Shown: piece after piece, positions 56,011 through 64,000 of the stretch
Layout of the letters: each line of letters starts with the position of its first letter
How positions within the stretch are numbered: position 1 is the first letter of the stretch
Origin: Nemertoderma westbladi
Taxonomy: Eukaryota > Xenacoelomorpha > Nemertodermatida > Nemertodermatidae
DNA: 64,000 nucleotides
Direction: 5' to 3'
Assembly (NCBI GenBank): GCA_032718475.1
Contig: JAUCBJ010000757.1
Span: forward strand, 1 to 64,000
The notes under the pieces: model-generated
Database searches by the model: none
Told to the model about the DNA's origin: nothing
What the model saw: the letters and a program-made list of their open reading frames with translations, nothing else
Translations under genes and position numbers: made by a program

Positions 56011-56487
56011 GTGCCGGTTGTCGTTGTCGTTGTGCGGCTACGTCGTTGGCGAAAGCACAGCGGCGACGACACATCGGCGCTGAGGATCTCGTACTGTCCG
56101 GGGGTTGATTGGGTAGGCAGCGACGCCCGCTCGCCTAAATATAAACTCATTATAATATGGATAAACTCATATATAGCAGATATGACGGAGTTGATAGAAG
56201 ATGGTCTTAGTATCGGGGAGCGATATACTCTACCTTTACAAGCGTTTGTCGATAGCTTGATATGCGGCGACGCTGATCCAACTACTACGGAGGACGGTGG
56301 TCGTTATATCGAACCGCCAATGTCCCAAGAGCAACTTACGCGTGAATTGGATTATAGAAAGTTCACTGCTCGCTACACGCATCGTAATGGTACGTATATG
56401 GACTTCTTGACCACTGGTCATCCTATCGATTTACATAATACGGACTATGTCGACTATATATCCTGCCCAGCGGAGTCGGAACCATAA
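56011..56487 (+). CDS. Hypothetical small ORF in the BEL 3' region
   Basis: 158 codons; a second Met at 56182 would give 102 residues beginning MTELIEDGLSIGERY and ending CPAESEP. The C-terminal part is acidic and compositionally protein-like (many D, E, Y, T and few repeats). The N-terminal part (MPVVVVVVRLRRW) looks like chance. I do not recognise it. It may be an accessory ORF of the element or coincidence. Confidence 0.35.
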   Translation: MPVVVVVVRLRRWRKHSGDDTSALRISYCPGVDWVGSDARSPKYKLIIIWINSYIADMTELIEDGLSIGERYTLPLQAFVDSLICGDADPTTTEDGGRYIEPPMSQEQLTRELDYRKFTARYTHRNGTYMDFLTTGHPIDLHNTDYVDYISCPAESEP

Positions 56488-57258
56488 ACTGAAATTCGAA
56501 TGCGAAAATTCTATTCGAAATCGACTCGAAAGAAAAGACACTAAGAAACAAATGGACGCGGTAACTCCAACGTATATTTGGAATTCTTGATAGAAGCATT
56601 GTAACAACAAATAAATATCACCCGCGTTTACCCTACCAGACGTGCGTCTTTGGTATTATTACGATAAATGCCCTAGACCCAACTAATAAACGGAAAGACA
56701 TAAACATCCACGTAAACCGAAACTTGTTGACGTATCACCTATGCTCACTCGGCTCGAACGATCCTGGAGTAAACCTACGATCAGAGTCCCGGAATACTCG
56801 GTCAAACCTCCTCATTCCTTAGTTGGACCTCAGACCTGCGATCCTGGTGGTGTCGCGGATCCTCGTGGACTGTATTCACTGTTCAAAGATCTAGTGCTAC
56901 CCTAACAATTAATCGGTAACACTCCGACAGTGATTTCTAGCTAGCCGCCCATCTTACCTAGCCGGATTGTGATGCGGACACCTAATATCACTATCCTACC
57001 GTATGGTCGTCCCCGTTTAACGCGATACAACCCTTCATCAAGGTGAAGGAGAGTTTTGTACGAAACGAGTTAAACGTGATTCTATAAAGATCAAAAAGGA
57101 AACCTGCGTTTGTTCAGATAAACGTAAGTTATAACAGTAAGTCCAATCGATAAACGAATTGGCCTTATCTCGGTTCGATTGGGAAATCTCGAATCTCTAA
57201 GAAGATATCAAGCTTAGAAAACCCTATTCTCTGCGAGAGTTTTGGACGAACATATCCC

Positions 57259-57465
57259 ATGACAAGCGGAGGAAAATCAGCTCGAGGAGAAGCATATCGA
57301 AATGGACGAGACACCGACAGTAAACCCAAACCTTCTAATGCAATCATATTGCACCCTTCACCCAGGAGTTATGGCCCTCCTAGTAAAGTGGTTCCCCCCA
57401 AAGAGAAAAGGACTCTTGCTAGCTTTAAAAAACTGCGTAAACGCCGTCCGCGCGAGAAAGACTAA
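57259..57465 (+). CDS. Hypothetical small basic ORF before the 3' LTR
   Basis: 68 codons, ending KKLRKRRPREKD, with many Lys, Arg, Ser and Pro residues. It stops 78 bp before the 3' LTR. No family was recognised and no homologous ORF was seen in the minus-strand copy, which lacks this region. Confidence 0.25.
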   Translation: MTSGGKSARGEAYRNGRDTDSKPKPSNAIILHPSPRSYGPPSKVVPPKEKRTLASFKKLRKRRPREKD

Positions 57466-57535
57466 CTGTTTAGAGTATCTTTAGGTTTTAGAAACTGTGA
57501 TTTTTATATTTTATAGACTGAAAATCCCATTTTCT

Positions 57536-57543
57536 GGGAGCGG
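57536..57543 (+). promoter_or_regulatory. Candidate polypurine tract
   Basis: GGGAGCGG directly before the TG of the 3' LTR, in the position of the plus-strand DNA primer. The C interrupts the purines. Confidence 0.55.
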
Positions 57544-58782
57544 TGTAAAAGCCTTTGCTGAATTGCCCCGTTATTTTTATTATCTTTTACATTAAAATAC
57601 TCTGTAGTTGATTTAATAAGTGTAAGAGACCGTATTATTGCTGTATCGGTGTTTTTAGAGGATCTAAGACCTATTTCCTCCGTATGTGTACTGTGAAAGG
57701 CATATTTTATGATTCTATGGCAATTCGTGACGCAAAGGGGTGATAGCTACTCTTGAACAGTAGTTACTATGACTACGGTTAACAGCTGACATTCATACGT
57801 GTTGATTTCCTTTGTTCTACGGCGTCTCTCAGTTCAGTCAGCCAATTAGAGCGTTTTTGTGGCTCCTTGTACAGAAAATTTCCGAGAAATGACGCAATGC
57901 CTATGTGCAGTGTTTACATTCAGTCCTGAGCCAAAGAAAGAACGGCTTGGAAGTATTTTGTGCTTTACTGTTTTTAGTCTTACACTAGTAGGTTTAATTA
58001 CAAGGACATATATCCTTTAACTACCTGACTCATGGAATCACCTGCTAACTGATCATACATACTGACTGCTGAAACATTGCAAACTCATAACAATCAGTGT
58101 TTTCATTGTTGTTTTATACTGCTATTTACCGTCAGTTCTTCATAATATGGTTGATGAATAATTATATTTGGAATAACGATAAATAACCCCGAAACCCAAT
58201 ATTCTTGATATACCGAAGGTAAGAGAGAAGGGTTACAGATAAACGATTGTGACTTATGTTAAAGTGGTTTGAAGTGAATCTAATGTTATTTGATAGACCC
58301 TACATGAGTCAGTCTGTGTTCCTTTTATATGTGACTAAAATCAGTGAAGATTGGCAGATTAGTGTGCAGTATTGTGCAGCATTGTGTATGAGTGAGTCTG
58401 TTAAAGAAGCAATTCCTAAAGAATGCGCCATATATGTGAATTATAATTAAGCCATATCGTTGTGAGTAGTTTAAGTCATAACTCTGTTTATATAGATAAA
58501 GCGCCACGTCCTAAAGGAACTGTTAATATTACCGAAGGTGAATAACATTGTCAGAGATTATATAGTACTGTCAGTCGAATAATACATTAGGCTTACATAG
58601 CAATAAAATTAAACCGTCGAACCCAATCTCCCGGGAATATCCAGCGGGTGAATGATCGCGCACAGATTGGTTTCGACTAGTGTAGTGAATCAAATACTTG
58701 TCATAGACTAAAAACAGATTTAATATCTAGAAGACATCTTAATTTGGTGGGTTAAACTGCCAAAGGTCTGAAAGCGCGAACA
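57544..58782 (+). repeat. 3' LTR of the plus-strand BEL/Pao element
   Basis: Starts TGTAAAAGCC, ends GCGAACA; direct copy of 46088-47325 with scattered substitutions and small indels, for example in the region of the 5' LTR TATA motif and around 58095. Confidence 0.93.
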
Positions 58783-58980
58783 TACTGGTACGCCTACCAT
58801 TATCGGTGCCAGCTCCGGTACAGGTACAGGTAGTGGTTCAGATGGGGTTTGTTGCGTGACATTCAAATCCCCACAAGTAGAAGCAGATTCGCTTGCAGGA
58901 GCAGTACTACTACCGCTGGTAGTGTCGGATGCTGCTCTTGTCCGCTGACGCAATGGATAGGTTTTTCTAACGGCATCCAT
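58783..58980 (-). CDS. Unrecognised ORF fragment beside the 3' LTR
   Basis: On the minus strand, Met at 58980 starts MDAVRKTYPLRQRTRAASDT, followed by a Ser/Thr/Pro-rich stretch up to the LTR edge. The composition resembles the disordered start of a retroelement gag or ORF1, but no domain is visible. It may instead be chance. Confidence 0.2.
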
Positions 58981-59435
58981 GGTGAAATCCTCTTACTGAT
59001 ACCGGTACCTAATATCTTTCACCTTTACAGTAGGTATCTGTGTCGTGTGTACCGGTACTGATCTTGTCACAAAATCACAAACCCTAGTGAAACCCCACTG
59101 CCGTAGTCTACCATTATTTTGGCCAGGTTAGTGGTGTGTAGGGCAGTACTGCAGTCCACATTGCCTGAATGAATATTATAAATTACCTATTTAAAATTAC
59201 CACTCTCGAAAATATTTTAAACTACGTTACTAAAAACAATTTATTGATTGGTGGACTATTGCTGGTATTAGGGCGGGTCGGATCCTAACGGATCAGAGCG
59301 GATCCGATCGGATAGAAACCCACAAAATATACTAAGCTACCAAGGCGAGTCTGGGATACTTACTACGGTATAGCAGACTGAGCCTACCTGCAATAAACTT
59401 AATTTCACTTACCTACCACTTCACTAATACTGTGC
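58981..59435. other. Intergenic, no gene seen
   Basis: Includes the GGATC-rich stretch 59276-59320 (CGGATCCGATCGGAT), a short self-complementary run. Confidence 0.45.
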
Positions 59436-59669
59436 GTAACACTATCTAGCCATAGCGGTCATTTTTGACCCCTATGGGGCTTTTCGGATATTTCAATTTT
59501 TTGAGAGAACGAAATGAAATTTTTTATTTTCTTTTTCATTTTTGATTACCTAAGGATAAACCCGGAAAAGTCAAGAAATTTCATATTTATACAATACATA
59601 GCAGCAGAGATAATTCGATTTGAATTTGCAAAACGGTCAAAAATGACCGCTTGGGGCTTCTAGTGTTAA
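59436..59669. mobile_element. piggyBac-like MITE
   Basis: The ends are imperfect inverted repeats. The left reads GTAACACTATCTAGCC, then AGCGGTCATTTTTGACC; the right is the complement of TTAACACTAGAAGCCCC, then AGCGGTCATTTTTGACC. The right edge is TTAA (59666-59669) and the left edge GTAA is probably a mutated TTAA. About 234 bp with no coding capacity. TTAA targets and a TIR starting this way are typical of piggyBac-derived miniature elements. Confidence 0.78.
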
Positions 59670-60510
59670 AGGTGTTATAGTATAAAATGTATTATACCTA
59701 TTGTGTTATTAATTGCCTTGCTCGCCCCGCCGGCACTACAAGCCCATCATCATCAACATTAATAAAAAGTAAACAAAAACTAAACTAAAATAAATAAATA
59801 CACAGAAAATAAATATATTTTAAATAAATTCATAACTCTGTAAAAAGAACAAAAAATGTAGTACAAGGAACAATATGACTATTAATAAAGCTGTAGCGAT
59901 ATTTCTCGATTAAACTTTGTTCGGAGCATTGGATGTCAGCGGCGCAGGTGGTTATGTATGTGAAGGCCTATAGTATATAACAAGAGTCACTGCTACAGCA
60001 GGAACTTAATTCTCAATCTAACAGCTGCACAGAGATCTAACTACTATATTTTACTGCCATTGGCATTTTCTGTTAGAAACTAGTGATAGATTGGGTACCA
60101 GAATTATATTTGGCGAATAAAAATAACGGATTGGTAGGTGACGCGACGGTGCGGTGGGGACGGTGACCAGTATATTTGGCCAATAGAAATTATTGATTGG
60201 TTGGTTAGCAGTGTATCTGTCAATATCAAAGACAAGCCAAACCATATTGAACAATATGTCGCATACGCGATATTTGAGATTTGTCGAATTTTTAAATTAA
60301 CTTTGAGAATTCACGATGAGCCTCATGGTCTACCAAGGGTCTATCAAGGGAAAGGAGCAGTGTACAATGCTGAGTACGTACCAACCAAAACAACAAATTA
60401 CTTGATTAACCCATTAACCACGTGAATGAAAGTTGGACGCGGGCGAAGATTGCACCCAACCAGTGAGTGAGACTGGCTGCCTCCTATTACACGTTCGTGG
60501 GACCTTCGCG
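59670..60510. other. Intergenic, one doubtful ORF
   Basis: The 95-codon plus-strand frame at 60138-60425 (VNIKDKPNHIEQYVAYAIFE) is protein-like in composition but has no recognised motif or clear splice sites. The direct phrase ATATTTGGC-AATA at about 60107 and 60171 is a small duplication. Confidence 0.35.
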
Positions 60511-60819
60511 CAGCACGAAGTGAGCAAAGCCTTTAGCATATGGGCACCATTAAAGAGTTGGGGGTTGTCTGCCGTTAGTCAGAAGTCTTCAACACAATAC
60601 TGATCGTCTTTCTCTTGTGCCTCGTTGCGTTCGTTCGTTTTTGAACAAACTTCAGATTCTTTCTAAACTTTTGACGGACTACATACGTACCAAGTTTCGT
60701 TTAATTTCATCGAGGAATAATCGAGTTATTAGCGATCAAAATTTTACGACGACAGACGACGACGACAGACAACTCGCCAATGGCACCCATATGCTAAGGC
60801 TTCGCTCACTTCGTGGCTC
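60511..60819. mobile_element. Inverted-repeat element of about 310 bp
   Basis: The left arm 60511-60560 (GCACGAAGTGAGCAAAGCC, TTAGCATATGGGCACCATT) is the reverse complement of the right arm 60770-60819 (AATGGCACCCATATGCTAA, GGCTTCGCTCACTTCGTGGC). The interior holds ACCAAGTTTCGTTTAATTTC and a GACGACGACAGAC run. No transposase. It looks like a non-autonomous DNA element. Confidence 0.78.
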
Positions 60820-62537
60820 GCCCCACAGTCCATGTAACAGCCAAGAGATGGGATCCATCGTGTAGACCTATCAAGTCAACAAGAGTCGAGTTACAATTGT
60901 TACATCCTCCGCGGCGAACCCCTCACGAAGCCATGTGTGTATTCGATAATGTTTATCTGTGACTGACCCGTAAGCCACTGTCCTTTAACTAAATCTAAGT
61001 AATTAAATGGTTAGACGATGATGACCTTCTGCCCCCAATACGTGTGGGACAGCTGTCGCGTACATATAGCTACATATATTTTGACGTAGTCAGTCTATTT
61101 GATACTACAACAGCCCAGATAATGCACAACTATCTAAGAAATGGATGTGATGAGTTAAATCTATTTCAGATGGCGTTTTATGCTTAAAAAACCCCGGTTA
61201 CGTTGTACATTACGCCATGGGACATTTCGAAACATTTTGGATATGCTCACACAATTATTTAATCATAATTACTGGGATGGGGATGATCATAATGGAATGA
61301 TTAACCACCGACGCTTGCCAATCTAACTGAATAAACGTTTGTGAGCAAGTCCCAAAAGAAGAGAGTCTTGGCGGCTAATGATCGGGGGAGATCATAACGG
61401 CGGCAGACTGAAGATCTGCAGTCAGAGACCAAGCTGCCTTTGTGTTGTACAGGATCTTCCAAGTTTCAACTCAGACAACGCATTGACGAACAAGGGCGGG
61501 TGTGTGAGGGGGTGGGGGGAGGGGGGATCGGGTCATCCACTTGTTCGTCTTCCCATGAAATAAAACTGTAAATACAATTCCAATTAATGATAATGATAAT
61601 AATATTATAGTAACCAATAATTCGAAGAATTGCAAACCGCATAATATAAAAATTAGTTAGGATTTATATGTAACCGAAGCGGCTCAACCCAAACAGACAA
61701 GGTATTTATTTATGTAGAGTATTAAGTTACCAACATGGCTCAATGATGTACGTACTACTATTGGTATTCTCAATGGCACAAGTAGATGACCCATAATAGT
61801 TTGATTGGTTTAAATCACGATGCTACAGACGACCGCTAAGGGGCGCATCTAACAATCAAGAAATCTAAAAAAATCGATGTATCCACTAGACGGCAACGGG
61901 AACTATCAGCACAACCTAGAATGATGGTGGTCATGGCAACCGGATGGCTAAAAAGTTAAATAACAATAGGATAAGTGAGACAAAAATAACCAAATAAAAA
62001 CAAAGAATTCGAGAAGCGTTAAAAGTTGGGGCGAACAATAAGAATAACTCTGCGATATAAAATATTTGGATATTAAAATAAACACTGAAACTCTAATCGT
62101 GGAGTGGTCCGTCGACTAGAATAACTTAGCTTATGGTAGTGACTGCATTATTATGGCACTATAAGAATTATTGATAAGTTATGAAACGGTAATTATCAAT
62201 ATAAAACAAATAGCGAATCAATTATTTTATCAGAAACTCAGTTTTACTAACAAAACTAAATGGATTAATAAATATAAATGTGTCTGTTTGTTGTCAACTA
62301 ACAGACAAACAGACAGACAAGCGGGCAGATAATCGGACATATAATAGAAGCGACGGTAACGCGTATTATTTGCAGCTTTTGTTTAGCAGAACTTTCTCGC
62401 ATATTGCATTACAAAGAAGGCAAATAGTAATGACGTCACAGCGTAGCTCGATCTCACTGAATGTTGGTAAGGTAGCACACATCCGCGCATTCTACGGGGT
62501 GGAACCGGCATACCGACAGTACCGGTTCCGTCGGTCG
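60820..62537. other. Intergenic and 3' flank of the TAO kinase gene
   Basis: No gene recognised. TTTATT at about 61706, an AATAAA on the minus strand, is one candidate poly(A) signal for the kinase but lies about 830 bp from its stop. A G-rich stretch is at 61507-61527. CTGTTTGTTGTC and GACAAACAG near 62284-62310 form a small hairpin. Confidence 0.4.
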
Positions 62538-63520
62538 CTACACCAACTCGCCTTGCCGACTCCCAGGACTCCCGTAGGGAGGCAGCTGCGAGCTGGCCGC
62601 CGATGGTCGCCGCCCATCCGAGGCGACGGCGGCATCCGATGGACGTCGTCCTTCCGAGACGACGGAGGTAACAGGACTGCTGGACGTCCGGGATACCGGA
62701 CTGGGGTGCAGCGGGACCGGAGCGGAGCCGGCCCGCGAGTGCTTCGTGTCCGGCCGGAGTTGGGCGACCCGTCGCGTCGAACTGGAGGAAGACGACGCAA
62801 GGAGGGCGGCGTCCGACGAGGGTCGGTGGCCGCGTTCACGGGCCGCCGTTATCTCCGAGACCTCGGACAAGCGGAAGCCGAGTTTAACCGACTCCTCATC
62901 GAACTCGGCGAGTTGCCGTGTCCGTTGTGTCGCCAAGGTTTCCAGCGCGGCCTCTCTTTCGCTCTCCAAGGCCGCCAGGTCATCCTCAATCCGTTGCTCG
63001 ATGAGGGCGCGTCGCAAACTCACTCGTTGCTCCAGGTCCGTGCGTTCCTTGTTGTGCTGCGTCGAGGTTTGCTTCTTGGTTCGGCTTTGGTAGGCGGCGA
63101 GCAACTCTGATTCCTTATTGAGTTTGGCGTTGAGCTCTTGGAGTTCGCTCTCTTGGGCCTCGTCGAGTTTAAGGTGCTGTTTATGGAGCATCTCGGTTAT
63201 ACTGTCGGAGTAACGGGAACGCATTTGCTCCATCTTGGTCATTTGGTCGAGTTTGAGACCGTCGGTTATCTGCTTGTGCGACTCCTTTGGTGCTTTCGCT
63301 AACTTCTGCTCGCGAAGGGCTTTGAACTGACGAGTTTGCGTCTTACAAGCCTCCTTGAACTGTTTGTTGATGAGGACTTCCTTGGTTTTAAGATTCTTGG
63401 GATGTTGTCGCAGTTCGAGACTATGTCTCTTACTGAGTTCCGTCTTGGATTGCTCAGAATATTCCCGTAAATGTTGCTGTTCCGCCCGATGTTGAGCCGC
63501 TAGTAATTCGTTTCTATGAC
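62538..63520 (-). CDS. TAO kinase (Ste20 family), C-terminal exon
   Basis: On the minus strand an acceptor TATATTTTAG (63530-63521) opens a phase 1 exon reading HRNELLAAQHRAEQQ, with stop at 62538. The run LELRQHPKNLKTKEV, CKTQTRQFKALR, then LDEAQESELQELNAKL, ELLAAYQSRTKKQ and LEQRVSLRRALIEQRIEDDL matches the conserved C-terminal coiled coil of TAO kinases (TAOK1-3), including the usual CKIQTRQYKALR, LDEAQEAE, LLNAYQSK and LEQRVSLRRALLEQKIEEE blocks, and the FDEESVKLGF end. A Ser/Pro/Arg-rich tail of about 100 residues follows, not typical of the family. TAO kinases activate p38/JNK and Hippo signalling and act on microtubules. The kinase domain lies outside the window to the right. Met at 63554 is intronic. 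Confidence 0.93.
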
Positions 63521-63774
63521 CTAAAATATAATAATAATATATTTCAACAAACATTTAATATACTTATAATTCTCAAAGTTTATTGACCATGGGTAGAAGT
63601 TTGAAAACAAAAAAGGTGACCTTGGGAGGAAACTCAAGCTTGATATGCCAACGACATACAATCTCACATTACCATGGAGATATGGACATGATCGTGGTTA
63701 ATTGATTGACTTTATTGAGCATATAGTAGTCGATAACGATAATAACATCGTCGCATAACAATAATTAGTAGTGA
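63521..63774 (-). other. Intron of the TAO kinase gene
   Basis: Begins (minus strand) to the right and ends at the acceptor beside 63521. AT-rich; no other feature recognised. Confidence 0.6.
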
Positions 63775-63971
63775 GAACCAGTCTGTGACAGTCACAGAAC
63801 CAGTCTGTGACAGTCACAGAACCAGTCTGTGACTGTCACAGAACCAGTCTGTGACTGTCACAGAACCAGTCTGTGACAGTCACAGAACCAGTCTGTGACT
63901 GTCACAGAACCAGTCTGTGACTGTCACAGAACCAGTCTGTGACTGTCACAGAACCAGTCTGTGACTGTCAC
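63775..63971. repeat. 22-bp palindromic minisatellite (9 copies)
   Basis: Units GAACCAGTCTGTGACAGTCACA differ only in the central A or T of the palindrome TCTGTGAC-A/T-GTCACAGA. About nine units without spacers. It lies in the kinase intron. Confidence 0.95.
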
Positions 63972-64000
63972 GATCTTGTTCTCTGGCAGCTTCAGAGATA

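Larger units (their letters stand above)
54528..57543 (+). other. 3' region of the BEL/Pao element
   Basis: Three kilobases between the ORF stop and the 3' LTR, long for the family. It contains a 178-bp direct duplication (55076-55380) and two open frames (56011-56487, 57259-57465) of unknown meaning. A purine-rich tract ends it. Confidence 0.7.
46088..58782 (+). mobile_element. BEL/Pao LTR retrotransposon derivative, 12.7 kb
   Basis: It is bounded by direct LTRs of about 1.24 kb (46088-47325 and 57544-58782), both TG...CA. It has a 2.2-kb leader, a 1663-codon Gag-protease ORF lacking reverse transcriptase and integrase core, a 3-kb 3' region, and a purine tract before the 3' LTR. The flanks CAGGG (46083-46087) and TACTG (58783-58787) do not give a clean target-site duplication. 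The LTRs differ at many positions, including small indels, so the insertion is not very recent. Its proteins would have to be supplemented by an autonomous relative for transposition. Confidence 0.9.

Noticed and set aside
62280-63110. Plus-strand ORF of 276 codons
   Set aside because: It is antisense to the TAO kinase exon, whose minus-strand translation matches a conserved coiled coil. The Arg/Gly-rich plus-strand frame is a GC-rich shadow.
63775-63971. CRISPR-like regularly spaced palindromes
   Set aside because: Units are contiguous with no unique spacers, there are no cas genes, and the sequence is animal DNA.

Overview
The window is animal nuclear DNA, AT-rich, intron-rich and dominated by retrotransposons and satellites. 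Two host genes are visible only as spliced exons. The last exon of a TAO-type Ste20 kinase lies on the minus strand near the right end. Exons of a modular secreted or membrane protein (calcium-binding EGF, fibronectin type II and F5/8 type C-like modules) are spread over about 24 kb on the plus strand. Extracellular module shuffling, Penelope-like, BEL/Pao, RTE-like and L1/Tx1-like elements together point to a metazoan, most likely a marine invertebrate. Frequent short words such as TAGGCCTA and ACCGGT fit a deuterostome invertebrate, but that is only an impression.

1-10.8 kb: a head-to-tail array of Penelope-like elements (PLEs) with a period of exactly 4701 bp. Two units carry complete 1116-codon reverse transcriptase/GIY-YIG ORFs and a third is cut after about 27 codons. 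Each unit has a 127-bp tandem array and, just upstream of the ORF, a convincing hammerhead ribozyme. 10.8-18.4 kb: a decayed minus-strand BEL/Pao element fused to the broken third PLE, with an RTE-like LINE inserted in its leader (11-bp target-site duplication) and one LTR at 17354-18442.

18.5-46 kb: the modular extracellular gene. Exons are at 19860-20003 (EGF), 24845-25042 (FN2), and 39104-39263, 43124-43255 and 43989-44119 (one F5/8C-like domain). Its introns hold a 67-bp minisatellite, a foldback element with TTAA ends, a dead L1/Tx1-type LINE, a roughly 146-bp satellite with higher-order structure (27.9-29.1 and 30.9-36.9 kb), a 15-bp minisatellite, a cluster of CATGCAGCCATAAG palindromic words, a tRNA-derived SINE and LINE fragments.

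46.1-58.8 kb: a 12.7-kb plus-strand BEL/Pao element with LTRs of about 1.24 kb. It has one uninterrupted 1663-codon ORF encoding Gag, zinc knuckles and aspartic protease. Reverse transcriptase, most of RNase H and the integrase core are missing in frame, so it looks like a non-autonomous derivative. 58.8-62.5 kb: intergenic DNA with small inverted-repeat elements. 62.5-63.5 kb: TAO kinase terminal exon, followed by an intron with a 22-bp palindromic minisatellite.

The strongest lead is the PLE array. Hammerhead cleavage of a read-through transcript would release 4701-nt unit RNAs in which the ORF starts 39 nt from the new 5' end and the 127-bp array becomes the 3' untranslated region.
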